Below are positions 24,626 to 33,575 of a stretch of 47,154 bases of DNA, piece after piece; position 1 is the first letter of the stretch; the number at the start of each line of letters is the position of its first letter. The stretch spans positions 1 through 47,154 of the forward strand of contig DAIDKZ010000177.1 in assembly GCA_027449745.1 (NCBI GenBank), given 5' to 3'. The notes beneath the pieces are model-generated. The model did not search any database, was not told the origin of the DNA, and saw only the letters and a list, made by a program, of their open reading frames with translations. The DNA comes from Acetobacteraceae bacterium. GTDB taxonomy: Bacteria; Pseudomonadota; Alphaproteobacteria; Acetobacterales; Acetobacteraceae. Both the position numbers and the translations under genes were made by a program.

Positions 24626-26907
24626 GCGAGCATGCCGCCGCGCCATTTCGCGACTCGCTCGCGGGTTTGCTGACAGAACAGCCCGCGCTCGGCGCATCCT
24701 TCGACCTGCTCTGGCGCCAGGCCGAGCGTGCGGTGCCCGCCGGTGCGCGGGCGTCCTGGATTGGCGCCTGCCGCGACATCGCCCAAGCGGGGCTCGGCAC
24801 GGCGTGTCTGATCGCCTATCTGCGCCAGGCGCCGGGCTGCGCAAGCCTGCTCGGGGTGGGCCCGGCGATCGCGCTGGCCAACGCCGCTATCCGTATCGGT
24901 GCCGTGGCGGGCTCCGGCGCGGCGCTGGCGCTGATGGCCGCGTCGGCCAAGGCGGCGCGCCTGCTCGGCAGCGCGGAGGCTTTCCTCGACTGGCTCGGCG
25001 CGATCGAGCGCATCGCCACGCTGGCGCCGGATGTGCCCACGGTGCTGCTCGACCATACCGAGACCGTTCTCGGCCATCTCGGCGTGCGTGGCCTGGAAAC
25101 ATGGGCCACCAGCGGCATTCGCGCCGCCGGCGCGGATGCGGAGAAGCGCCGCCGCTTCTTCGCCCTCATCGATCCCTCCGCGCGAAGCTGGCTCGGCCGC
25201 GGTGTGGAGGACTTGCATTTCAATGCCGTGGAACGGCGGATGCAGGCCTATCTCGCGGCGCTGTGGGACTGCCACCCGACATTGCGCGCGGCCTCCGGAT
25301 CGGCGCTCGATCTGCCGCGGCGGACGAGTTTCGATGGCGCGCTGATCTTCGTGCCCGAGACCTATCGCGGCGTCGGCGGCGAGCGGGCGGTGGCGCTGTT
25401 CCGCGCTGCGCTCGCGCATATTGCCGCGCATATGCGGTTCACGCGGGCGCGTTTCCCGCTCGGCACGCTCAAGCCGCTGCAGGTGGCGATCGTGTCGGCG
25501 CTGGAAGATGCGCGCGTGGAGCGCCTTGCCATCGCCGAGTTTCCCGGGCTGCGGCCGCTGTGGCTGCAGTTCCACAGCGCGGCGCCTCTGGGCGCGGTCA
25601 CCGCGCCCGGCCTGATCGCCCGCCTTTCGCGCGCGTTGCTCGACGAGACCTGCCATGACGGCCATGTCTGGGTGGAAAAAGGCCGATCGCTGTTCGCAGA
25701 GCGCGCGCCCGGCGACCACGATGCCGCCAGCATCCGCAGGATCGGCAGCCTGCTCGGCAACGATCTCGGCCAGATGCGGGTGCAGTTCAACCCCCGCGCC
25801 TACGTCGTCGAGCCGCTCTATCGGGATGACAATCGCGGCATCTGGGATTTCGGCGATGCGTCCGGCAGCCCGGAATCCGCTCCGATGCAGGAGGCCGTGC
25901 GCATCGAGGCCGAGGAGCGCGGGGACGGGCACGCGGAGACGTCAACGGCCGAGCCCGAGCCGGAGGCCGGCCGCGCCCGGGCGCTCGCCGCTGTCGAGCA
26001 GGAAGCCGGCGTCGAAGTCGCGCGCTATCCGGAGTGGGATTACTTCATCTCCCGGGAGCGCCCGGACTGGGCAACCGTGCTCGAATACGAACCACCGCTC
26101 GGCCGGGCGGATCTCGTTCCGCAGATCTATGTGCGCCATCGCGGTGTGGTGGACCGGCTGTCGGCGCTGATCCGGGCGGCGAAGGTCAGCCGGCCGGAAC
26201 GGTTGCGCCGGCAGCCGGAAGGCGACCGGCTCGATCTCGAAGCCTGCATCGCCGCCGCGGTGGGGCGGCGGCATGGCGAGGCGCCGGACCCGCGCGTCTA
26301 CATCACCATCGCCCGCCGCGGGCGCGATCTCACCACCCTGCTGCTGCTCGATATCTCGCAATCCACCGCGGATCGCATGCACGGGGTCGGCGCCACGGTG
26401 CTGGACCTGGAACGCGAGGCGACTGCGCTGCTCGCGCATGCGATGGAGGGGCTGGGGGATCCGTTTGCCATTCGTGCCTTCTGCTCGAATGGGCGCGACG
26501 AGGTGCGCTATTACCGCGTCAAGGATTTCGACCTGCCCTTCGGCTCGCGTGCGCAGCGCCACCTGGCTGGCCTTGTCCCGGGCTTCTCGACGCGCCTTGG
26601 CATCGCCATCCGTCATGCCGGGCATGAACTCGCGGCGCGACGCAGCCATCGCAAGCTGCTGCTCGTCGTCACCGATGGCGAGCCCTCCGACATCGACATC
26701 GCCGATCGGCGCTATCTCGTCGAGGATGCGCGCAAAGCCGTCCTCGGCCTGGCGCACGCCGGCATCGACACGTTCTGTGTCGGTCTCGACGCGGGCGGGG
26801 ACAGCTACCTGGCGCGGATGTTCGGCCGGCGCAACGTGCTCCAGATGGACCGCATCGAACGCCTGCCGGAGCGGCTGCCGACGCTGTACCTGAAGCTGAC
26901 GGCCTGA
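24622..26907 (+). CDS. VWA-domain activator protein (CbbO/NorD-like)
   Basis: A 761-residue protein with a C-terminal von Willebrand A domain. The MIDAS motif DISQS begins at D577, the later TDGEPSDID supplies further metal-site residues, and a long alpha-helical N-terminal part resembles CbbO/NorD proteins. It carries no signal peptide or membrane segment. CbbO/NorD proteins act as the adaptor that couples the AAA+ ring to its client enzyme. The 4-nt overlap with the AAA+ gene indicates coupled production. An acidic, low-complexity stretch around residues 420-450 ([20 protein letters not shown]) is a likely flexible linker. Base composition is higher in GC than in the neighbouring transporter genes. 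Confidence 0.87.
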   Translation: MSEHAAAPFRDSLAGLLTEQPALGASFDLLWRQAERAVPAGARASWIGACRDIAQAGLGTACLIAYLRQAPGCASLLGVGPAIALANAAIRIGAVAGSGAALALMAASAKAARLLGSAEAFLDWLGAIERIATLAPDVPTVLLDHTETVLGHLGVRGLETWATSGIRAAGADAEKRRRFFALIDPSARSWLGRGVEDLHFNAVERRMQAYLAALWDCHPTLRAASGSALDLPRRTSFDGALIFVPETYRGVGGERAVALFRAALAHIAAHMRFTRARFPLGTLKPLQVAIVSALEDARVERLAIAEFPGLRPLWLQFHSAAPLGAVTAPGLIARLSRALLDETCHDGHVWVEKGRSLFAERAPGDHDAASIRRIGSLLGNDLGQMRVQFNPRAYVVEPLYRDDNRGIWDFGDASGSPESAPMQEAVRIEAEERGDGHAETSTAEPEPEAGRARALAAVEQEAGVEVARYPEWDYFISRERPDWATVLEYEPPLGRADLVPQIYVRHRGVVDRLSALIRAAKVSRPERLRRQPEGDRLDLEACIAAAVGRRHGEAPDPRVYITIARRGRDLTTLLLLDISQSTADRMHGVGATVLDLEREATALLAHAMEGLGDPFAIRAFCSNGRDEVRYYRVKDFDLPFGSRAQRHLAGLVPGFSTRLGIAIRHAGHELAARRSHRKLLLVVTDGEPSDIDIADRRYLVEDARKAVLGLAHAGIDTFCVGLDAGGDSYLARMFGRRNVLQMDRIERLPERLPTLYLKLTA

Positions 26908-26993
26908 ACGGATGCGGTGGGCGGCCGGATGCCGTAGAGTGCGCCCGCCGTGAAGGGGACAGGCCGAAAACAATAGGGCAACGGGAGGCATCG

Positions 26994-27833
26994 ATGCGCC
27001 TGCAGGGGAAGGTCGCGATTGTCGTCGGTGCCGGGCAGAGTCCGGGCGAGGGGATGGGCAACGGGCGCGCGACGGCGCTGCGGTTTGCCGAAGAGGGCGC
27101 CAAGGTTCTCGCCGTGGATCGCGACCTCTTGTCGGCCGAGGAAACCGTCGCCGCCTTCGTGGAACGCTCGCGATCATGGGCAGCCGGTGCCAGTCCGCCG
27201 GCGGACGGCGGCGCGTGTGTCGCGCACGCCGCCGACGTCACGCAGGAGCCCGCTCTGGCTGCGGCGATCACCGCGGCGTACGCGCGCTGGGGCCGTCTCG
27301 ACATCGTGCATTACAATGTCGGTGTCAGCCTTGCCGGCGGCGATGCCGGACCACTCGACATCACCGAGGAGGCATTCGATGCGGTTTTCCGCACCAACCT
27401 CCGCGGCTATGTCATGACCTGCAAGCATGCTCTGCCGGTGTTCCGCCAGCAGGGCTCCGGCGTGATCCTGGCGATCTCGTCGGTTGCCGCGTGGGCCGAC
27501 TATGCCTACGTCGCCTACAAGGCGAGCAAGGCGGCGATGATCGCCTTCACGCAGCAACTCGCGGTGCAGAATGCACCCCACGGCATTCGCGCCAATGTGA
27601 TCCTGCCCGGGTTGATGGATACACCGATGGCGGTGGATACGCGCGCCAGAGCGAGCGGCAAGACCCGCGCTGCGGTGGCGGCTGAACGGAACGCGCGCGT
27701 TCCGCTGCGGGGCGGAATGGGCAATGCGTGGGATGTCGCCAATGCGGCGCTGTTCCTGGCCTCCGACGAGGCCCGGTTCATCACCGGCGTTGCTTTGCCG
27801 GTGGATGGCGGCACACTGGCCCGCATCGGGTAG
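26994..27833 (+). CDS. Short-chain dehydrogenase/reductase
   Basis: A 279-residue classical-type SDR. The cofactor loop has an expanded form (VVGAGQSPGEGMGNGRA), the NNAG region is replaced by YNVGVS, and the catalytic Ser and YxxxK are in ISSVAAWADYAYVAYKASK. The C-terminus ends in the usual LPVDGGTLARIG. It would oxidise or reduce a hydroxyl/carbonyl group with NAD(P)(H). Its position between the VWA gene and the second amidase suggests it processes a product or precursor of the amide pathway, but nothing in the sequence names the substrate. GGGAGG precedes the ATG. Confidence 0.88.
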   Translation: MRLQGKVAIVVGAGQSPGEGMGNGRATALRFAEEGAKVLAVDRDLLSAEETVAAFVERSRSWAAGASPPADGGACVAHAADVTQEPALAAAITAAYARWGRLDIVHYNVGVSLAGGDAGPLDITEEAFDAVFRTNLRGYVMTCKHALPVFRQQGSGVILAISSVAAWADYAYVAYKASKAAMIAFTQQLAVQNAPHGIRANVILPGLMDTPMAVDTRARASGKTRAAVAAERNARVPLRGGMGNAWDVANAALFLASDEARFITGVALPVDGGTLARIG

Positions 27834-27836
27834 CGG

Positions 27837-28114
27837 GCACACTGTCATGGCTGGATCACGCGCACATCGCCCAAGAATTGAATGCAGCTGTGATGCGGCG
27901 ACACTGCAATTTGCGAGTTGACAGCGAAACAGCCACGCGTAATCGTTGGTGCACCGGTTGCGTGATTGCAGACAATCACCCCCGGCGCAGAGCCGGGCAT
28001 CAGCGTCGCTGCCCAATCGTGATGACAAGCGCAATCGTGACGTAGCGAACGGCAGGGCCGCTCGGCGCGGGCATGCCGTTATTCACCATCCCGGGGGACG
28101 AGGCGGAGGGAACG
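27837..28114. promoter_or_regulatory. 278-bp control region before the second amidase/transporter operon
   Basis: No gene is visible here. The stretch holds a sigma-54-like promoter match (27946-27961), a perfect inverted repeat GTGATTGCAGACAATCAC (27962-27979) at the predicted start site, a CCCGGC-GCAGA-GCCGGG hairpin (27981-27997), and two direct copies of CAATCGTGA 18 bp apart (28014-28022 and 28032-28040). Such crowding indicates a regulated promoter with one or more operators. Confidence 0.55.
27946..27961 (+). promoter_or_regulatory. Candidate sigma-54 -24/-12 promoter
   Basis: TTGGTGCACCGGTTGC keeps TTGG and TTGC with exactly ten bases between the GG and GC dinucleotides, but not the CACG part of the -24 box. 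It lies 154 bp before the amidase ATG. Sigma-54 control would fit a nitrogen-source operon, but the match alone is not decisive. Confidence 0.38.
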
Positions 28115-29518
28115 ATGGCGACCGACGAATTGCACTGGATGGAACTGACGGAGCTCACGCGCCGCATCCACGCGCGTGAGATCTCCCCGGTCGAAGCAAC
28201 CGAGGCGCAGCTCGCCCGGATCGGGAAACTCGACGGCCAGCTCAAGAGCTACGCGCTGCTGATGGCGGAGTCCGCGCGCGCGGAGGCAAGGGCGGCGGAG
28301 AGCGAGATCATGCGCGGCGAAATCCGCGGTCCGCTGCACGGCGCGCCCATCGCGGTGAAGGACCTGTGCTGGACCAAGGGCGTTCCGACCGCGGCAGGCA
28401 TGCCGATCCACAAGGATTTTCGCCCCGATCAGGACGGCACCGTCGTGCGCCGGCTGCGCGAAGCGGGCGCCGTGGTGCTCGGCAAGCTGCAGCTCACGGA
28501 GGGAGCATTCGCCGACCACCATCCGGCAATCACTCCGCCGGTGAACCCGTGGAACGCGGCCCACTGGTCGGGCGCTTCGTCGTCCGGTTCCGGTGTCGCT
28601 ACGGCGGCGGGTCTCTGCTTCGGCTCGATCGGGTCGGATACTGGCGGCTCGATCCGGTTTCCGTCTGCCGCGAACGGGGTCACCGGACTGAAGCCGACCT
28701 GGGGTCGTGTCAGCCGGTTCGGCGCCTTCGAACTCGCGGCGACCCTCGATCATCTGGGCCCGATGACGCGAAGCGCCGCCGACGCCGCGGCCATGCTGGG
28801 CGCGATCGCCGGCCCCGATCCGCACGACCCGACGGCCAGTCAGGAGCGCGTGCCCAATTATCTGGCGGGGATCGGGCGCGGTCTCAAGGGACTCCGCGTC
28901 GGCGTCGATGCGGACTGGAACCATCGGGGCGTCGACGACGCGGTGGCCCGATCGGTCGCGGCGGCGATCGCCGTGCTCCGCGGCCTGGGCGCCGAGATCC
29001 GGGAGGTCCGGTTTCCCAACGCCGAGGCCGTGATTGCCGACTGGATTCCCCATTGCGCGGTGGAGACGGCCGTTGCGCACGATGCGACATACCCGTCGCG
29101 CAAGACCGAGTATGGCCCTGCGCTCGCCGGCCTGATCGAAGCGGGCCGCGCGCTCAGCGGGTTCGACTACCAGAAGATCATTCTGCGCCGGAACGACTTC
29201 CGCGGGGCCGTGGCGGCGCTTTTCGAGACGATCGATCTCCTCGTGGTGCCCGCACAACCTTTCGCGTCGCCAACCCTCGCCACGATGGCAACGCTTGGCC
29301 AGGATCCGGCCATGCTGATGGGGCTGCTGCGCTTCACCTGCCCGTTCGACATGACCGGGAGCCCGACGATCACAATGCCATGTGCCTTCACCGAGGCGGG
29401 CACGCCGCTGGGCTTCCAGCTGGTTGCGCGCCACATGGACGAGGACCTGCTCTGCCGTGCCGGACATGCCTATCAGCGGGCGACGGACTGGCATCACCGC
29501 CATCCGGATCTGCACTGA
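28115..29518 (+). CDS. Amidase-signature family amidase (second)
   Basis: A 467-residue serine amidase. The triad is K82 (IAVKDLC), S155 (WSGASSSGSG) and S179 (SDTGGSIRFPS); the spacing between the two serines is the same as in the amidase at 11469-12911. Overall divergence between the two enzymes is high, so they probably differ in substrate. The start is ATG 28115 (GGAGGG four bases upstream); an in-frame start at 28073 is less well supported. It heads a second operon with a complete ABC importer, a natural uptake-plus-hydrolysis unit. Confidence 0.92.
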   Translation: MATDELHWMELTELTRRIHAREISPVEATEAQLARIGKLDGQLKSYALLMAESARAEARAAESEIMRGEIRGPLHGAPIAVKDLCWTKGVPTAAGMPIHKDFRPDQDGTVVRRLREAGAVVLGKLQLTEGAFADHHPAITPPVNPWNAAHWSGASSSGSGVATAAGLCFGSIGSDTGGSIRFPSAANGVTGLKPTWGRVSRFGAFELAATLDHLGPMTRSAADAAAMLGAIAGPDPHDPTASQERVPNYLAGIGRGLKGLRVGVDADWNHRGVDDAVARSVAAAIAVLRGLGAEIREVRFPNAEAVIADWIPHCAVETAVAHDATYPSRKTEYGPALAGLIEAGRALSGFDYQKIILRRNDFRGAVAALFETIDLLVVPAQPFASPTLATMATLGQDPAMLMGLLRFTCPFDMTGSPTITMPCAFTEAGTPLGFQLVARHMDEDLLCRAGHAYQRATDWHHRHPDLH

Positions 29519-29557
29519 ACGCGCTGCACGCATCACACAATATACGGGAGCACTGCG

Positions 29558-30793
29558 ATGAAACGACGTAGTCTTATCGCCGGCGCGGCGACGCTGCCGT
29601 TGGTTGCCGTCGTCCGGGACCGAACGGCCCGGGCCGCAACGCCGCTCAAGATCGGCTTGCTGGAGGATGTATCCGGTGACCTCGCCATCTTCGGCATACC
29701 GAAACTGCACGGCTCACAGCTCGCGGTGGATGAGATCAATGCGGGCGGCGGGATCATGGGGCGGCCGATCCAGCTGATGCATCTCGATCCGCAAGGAGAT
29801 AATGCGCGCTACCAGGAGTTCGCGAGACGTCTCCTCCAGCGTGAAAAGGTGGACGTGCTGATCGGCGGCATCACCTCGGCCTCGCGCGAGGCGATCCGGC
29901 CGATCGTCGATCGGGCCGATGCGTTCTACATCTACACGAACCAGTACGAGGGTGGCGTCTGTGACGCCAATATGGTGAGCGTCGGCGCGGTCCCCGAACA
30001 GCAGATCGCGACGCTGGTTCCCTACATGGTCGAGAAGTTCGGCAAGCGGGTCTACACGGTCGCGGCCGACTACAATTTCGGCCATCTTTCGGCGGAATGG
30101 GGGCGCAGCGTCCTGAAGCCGCTCGGCGCCGAGGTCGTCGGCGAGGAGTTCATCCCGCTCGGAGTCTCGCAGTTCGCGCAGACCATCCAGAACATTCAGA
30201 AGGCGCGGCCGGACTGGCTGTACATGCTGAACGTCGGTGCGGCCCAGAACTCATTCTTCGAGCAGGCCGCGGCGGCGAAGCTCAATCTGCCGATGGGAAG
30301 CCCGATCAAGATCATGCTGGGCTTCGAGCACAAGCTGTTTCCGCCGCCGGCGCTCGCGAACATGTACGCAACCGCCAACTGGTTCGAGGAGCTCGATACG
30401 CCGGAGGCCGATGCCTTCAAGAAGCGATGGCACGCGAAATTCCCCACCGAGACCTACATCAACGACATGGGCTATAACGCCTATGTCGCGGTGTATATGT
30501 ACAAGATGCTCGCGGAGCGCGCGAAGTCGACCAAAAAGGAGGAATTGCGCAAGGTCATCGCGACCGGCAATGCGGGGATCGATGCGCCGGAAGGCCACAT
30601 CACCATCGATCCGAAGAGTCAGCACACGTCGCACCGCATGCGGCTGCTGCGGGTCGATGAGCATCATGCGGTCCATGTCGTGAAGGATTTCGGCGTGATC
30701 GAGCCCTACTGGCTCGGGCAGGTCGGGTGTGATCTGACGAAGTCGGACCCGAAGGAACAATATACGCCGGACCATCTGCCGAAGAAGGGATGA
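29558..30793 (+). CDS. ABC transporter substrate-binding protein (amide/urea/amino acid type)
   Basis: A 411-residue periplasmic binding protein of the type I fold. The N-terminus MKRRSLIAGAATLPLVAVV, with cleavage likely after ARA, is an export signal with a short twin-arginine-like start. Landmarks such as KIGLLEDVSGDLAIFGIPK, AVDEINAGGGIMGRPI and GGITSASREAIRPI place it near the UrtA/AmiC/LivJ branch, though it is only distantly similar to the binding protein at 17855. It would deliver the substrate of the adjacent amidase. GGGAG lies upstream. Confidence 0.88.
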   Translation: MKRRSLIAGAATLPLVAVVRDRTARAATPLKIGLLEDVSGDLAIFGIPKLHGSQLAVDEINAGGGIMGRPIQLMHLDPQGDNARYQEFARRLLQREKVDVLIGGITSASREAIRPIVDRADAFYIYTNQYEGGVCDANMVSVGAVPEQQIATLVPYMVEKFGKRVYTVAADYNFGHLSAEWGRSVLKPLGAEVVGEEFIPLGVSQFAQTIQNIQKARPDWLYMLNVGAAQNSFFEQAAAAKLNLPMGSPIKIMLGFEHKLFPPPALANMYATANWFEELDTPEADAFKKRWHAKFPTETYINDMGYNAYVAVYMYKMLAERAKSTKKEELRKVIATGNAGIDAPEGHITIDPKSQHTSHRMRLLRVDEHHAVHVVKDFGVIEPYWLGQVGCDLTKSDPKEQYTPDHLPKKG

Positions 30794-30827
30794 AGCGGCG
30801 GCGGACCTGAGCGGGGCGTGCGTGCGC

Positions 30828-30895
30828 CTCACTCTGGGAGTGGGTCGGGTCCATGGTCGGGCCCGGCTCCTCACCCCGGGGGCGTCCGTGGGACG
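30828..30895 (+). other. Hairpins between second binding-protein and permease genes
   Basis: CTCACTC-TGG-GAGTGGG (30828-30844) and CGTCC-GTG-GGACG (30883-30895) are inverted repeats in the 126-bp gap after the binding-protein gene. Neither has a T-run. The placement parallels the UUCG hairpin in the first importer operon. Confidence 0.4.
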
Positions 30896-30919
30896 AACGT
30901 TCTGTCGTGATGAGGCGTA

Positions 30920-31789
30920 ATGTCCGGCGATCTTTTCTCCTACGTCTACCAGTTTGCCGACGTCTTCGCTTTCCTCGTGCTGTCGGCCGCGGGGCTGGCG
31001 ATCATTTTCGGGATGATGGGTATCATCAACATGGCGCATGGTGAGTTCATCATGTGCGGTGTCTACGTGACGTCGGCGACGTACCATATGGGCCTGCCCC
31101 TGGTGCTCGCCCAGGCCTGCGGGACGGCGGCCGCGGGCCTCGTCGGGGTGGTGCTTGAATATCTCGTGATCAGGCCACTCTACGCCCGCCCGCTCGACTC
31201 GCTGCTCGTCACCCTCGGCGTGAGCCTCATTGCGACGCAGGGCACACTCGTCATACTCGGCTCCACGTTCCCCGGGATCGGCACGCCGCTCGGCAGCTTC
31301 GATGTCGGGGTCTACACGTTTTCGACCTACCGCATGGTTCTGTTCGCCGCCGCCATCGGCGTGCTGGGCTTCGTCTATGTCTTGTTCATGCGCACCGGCT
31401 TCGGTGTGCAGGCCCGGGCGACGATGCAGAACGCGGCGATGGCCCGCGCTCTGGGTGTACCGACGAGCCGGATCTACGCGCTCAGTTTTGGCATCGGGGC
31501 TGCCCTCGCGGGCCTGTGCGGCGCGCTCTACGCGCCGACGATGAACCTGATCCCGACGATGGGCGCGGGCTTCATCGTCGAGGCGTTCGTCACCGTCGTC
31601 GTCGGTGGCGCGAGTGTGTTGCTCGGGACGGCGCCGGCCGCGGCGGTACTGGCGATCATCCGGTCGGGCCTGAACGCCTGGTATGGGCAGGTGATCGGCC
31701 AGATCGGCCTGCTGATCGCCGTGATCCTGATCGTGCGCGTGCTGCCGAGCGGTTTCTCCGGCTGGCTGGCGCGGCGCAGCGCGAGCTGA
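30920..31789 (+). CDS. LivH-type ABC permease (second importer)
   Basis: A 289-residue permease opening with VLSAAGLAIIFGMMGIINMAHGEFIM, the LivH/UrtB signature, with about eight membrane segments. It belongs with the following LivM-like gene, which begins 17 bases after its stop, and the two ATPase genes. Together they form the second importer of the island. Confidence 0.92.
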   Translation: MSGDLFSYVYQFADVFAFLVLSAAGLAIIFGMMGIINMAHGEFIMCGVYVTSATYHMGLPLVLAQACGTAAAGLVGVVLEYLVIRPLYARPLDSLLVTLGVSLIATQGTLVILGSTFPGIGTPLGSFDVGVYTFSTYRMVLFAAAIGVLGFVYVLFMRTGFGVQARATMQNAAMARALGVPTSRIYALSFGIGAALAGLCGALYAPTMNLIPTMGAGFIVEAFVTVVVGGASVLLGTAPAAAVLAIIRSGLNAWYGQVIGQIGLLIAVILIVRVLPSGFSGWLARRSAS

Positions 31790-31806
31790 CGGACAGAGGG
31801 GAAAGC

Positions 31807-32841
31807 ATGTTCCAGCGCCTGAATGGGCCGCAAACGCTCGGCAACGGCCGCGGCTTCTGGATCGGCGCGCTGGCCGTGTTCGCCGTTGCGGTCGCCTTCC
31901 CCGCGGTTGCGGATCCCTATGATGTCGGAAATTTCGCCTACTTCCTGATCTGGATTTTCATGGCGCTCGGGCTGTGCCTCATGTGGGGCTACGGCGGCAT
32001 GCTCTCGTTCGGGCAGACCTTCTTCTTCGGGCTTGGCGGCTATGGCTACGGGGTGATCGAGATCAATATCGGCGCTGCGCACGGCGGCAGCCTCGCGGCG
32101 CTGGTTCTCGCCGTTTCGGTCGCGGCGCTGGCCGCGGCGATCCTTGGCTACTTCATGATCTATGGCCGCATCGGCGGCGTTTTTTTCGGCATCGTGACCC
32201 TGTCGACGACGCTCGCGCTGGCCGCCTTCGTCGGCCAGACGGCGGGCCCGGAATGGACGGTGGGGACCGCGCGCCTGAACGGGTTCAATGGAATGCAGGG
32301 CATGTCGTCGCTGCAATTGCCATGGTTCGGGCGGGACATCGACCTGGAGGAGAGCGCGCTCTATTACTTCCTACTGGTGCTGCTCGCGGCGACGTATGTC
32401 GGGCTGCGCCTGCTCGTGAATTCCCGGTTCGGCAATGTTCTGGTGGCGATCCGGGAGGATCCTCAGCGGGCCGAGCTGCTGGGCTACGACGTGCGGCGCT
32501 ACCAGCTGGTGACGTTCGTCATCGGAAGCCTGCTCGCCGGCCTGAGCGGCGCGCTTTATACCGCCTGGGGGCAGTTCATCACGCCGTCGAGCATCGGCTT
32601 GCCGGCCGCGGCGATGCCCATCGTGTGGGTCGCGTTCGCCGGGCGCTCCGACCTCACGGCGACCTTCGTTGGTACCTTCGTTCTGCTCTTCGCGTTCCAG
32701 ACGATCACGATCTACAGCGAACAATCGGCGCTCGTCCTGATGGGACTTCTGTTGGTGGCGACGGTGCTGTTCGCACCGCGCGGCCTGATGGTTGGCGTGG
32801 GCCAGTCACTGGCCCGCTACTCCGCCAGGCGTGGCGGCTGA
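31807..32841 (+). CDS. LivM-type ABC permease (second importer)
   Basis: A 344-residue permease with the LivM/UrtC motif LGLCLMWGYGGMLSFGQTFFFGLGGYGYGV and GFNGMQGM. The start is ATG 31807 with GAGGGG upstream; the frame is open further upstream, but that part lies inside the LivH gene. It pairs with the preceding permease. The ATPase gene begins two bases after its stop. Confidence 0.91.
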   Translation: MFQRLNGPQTLGNGRGFWIGALAVFAVAVAFPAVADPYDVGNFAYFLIWIFMALGLCLMWGYGGMLSFGQTFFFGLGGYGYGVIEINIGAAHGGSLAALVLAVSVAALAAAILGYFMIYGRIGGVFFGIVTLSTTLALAAFVGQTAGPEWTVGTARLNGFNGMQGMSSLQLPWFGRDIDLEESALYYFLLVLLAATYVGLRLLVNSRFGNVLVAIREDPQRAELLGYDVRRYQLVTFVIGSLLAGLSGALYTAWGQFITPSSIGLPAAAMPIVWVAFAGRSDLTATFVGTFVLLFAFQTITIYSEQSALVLMGLLLVATVLFAPRGLMVGVGQSLARYSARRGG

Positions 32842-32843
32842 CC

Positions 32844-33575
32844 ATGGCGGCACTGCTCGAAATTCGCGCGCTGAGCCGGACGTTCGGGGGGTTGTTCGCC
32901 GTCTCCGACGTCGATCTCGACGTCAATCCGGGGGAGATTCACTGCCTGATCGGGCCGAACGGGGCGGGAAAGAGCACGCTCTTCAAGCTCGTGATGGGAA
33001 CCTATACTCCGACGCACGGCTCCATTCGGTTCGATGGCGAGGACATCACGCAGATGACGCCGTTTCGGCGCGTGAATCTCGGCATGAGCATCAAGATGCA
33101 GGCGCCAAGCGTCTTTCGTGCGCTGCCGGTGTGGCAGAATGTTCACATCGCGCTGCAGCGCCGGGTTCCTCGCCGCTTGCTGGCGGCGGAAGAGGGAAGG
33201 TTGCTCGATCTGCTCGGGCTGACGGCGGAGGCAGCGCGCCCCGCTGGCGAGCTATCGCACGGGCAGCAGCAATGGCTCGAGATCGGGATGGCCTTGGCAT
33301 TGCAGCCCAAATTGCTGCTTCTCGACGAGCCGACGGCAGGCCTGTCCCCCGAGGAGACGTTCCGCACCGGCGAATTGGTCAAGCGGCTCGCGCAGGCGGG
33401 CATGACGGTCATGGTGGTCGAGCACGACATGGATTTCGTGCGGCAGATCGCGACCCGGGTGACCGTTCTGCATCTGGGCAAAATCTTCGCCGAGGGCAGC
33501 GTCGAAGCCATTGTCGCGGATCCGGCGGTCGCCGAAATCTACCTGGGAACTCCGCATGCCAATGCCGATTCTTGA
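32844..33575 (+). CDS. LivG/UrtD-type ABC ATPase (second importer)
   Basis: A 243-residue ATPase with Walker A GPNGAGKST, signature LSHGQQQWLEIGMAL, Walker B LLLLDEPTAGLSPEE and the switch histidine in VVEHDMDFV. The UrtD-like LSHGQxQWLEI signature recurs here, so this second system also looks closer to urea/amide than to amino acid importers. Its stop overlaps the next gene. Confidence 0.93.
   Translation: MAALLEIRALSRTFGGLFAVSDVDLDVNPGEIHCLIGPNGAGKSTLFKLVMGTYTPTHGSIRFDGEDITQMTPFRRVNLGMSIKMQAPSVFRALPVWQNVHIALQRRVPRRLLAAEEGRLLDLLGLTAEAARPAGELSHGQQQWLEIGMALALQPKLLLLDEPTAGLSPEETFRTGELVKRLAQAGMTVMVVEHDMDFVRQIATRVTVLHLGKIFAEGSVEAIVADPAVAEIYLGTPHANADS

Noticed and set aside
26916-26949. Inverted repeat GGTGGGCG/CGCCCGCC between the VWA and SDR genes as terminator
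   Set aside because: The loop is 18 bases and there is no T-run; it is weak compared with the other stems and may be chance in GC-rich DNA.
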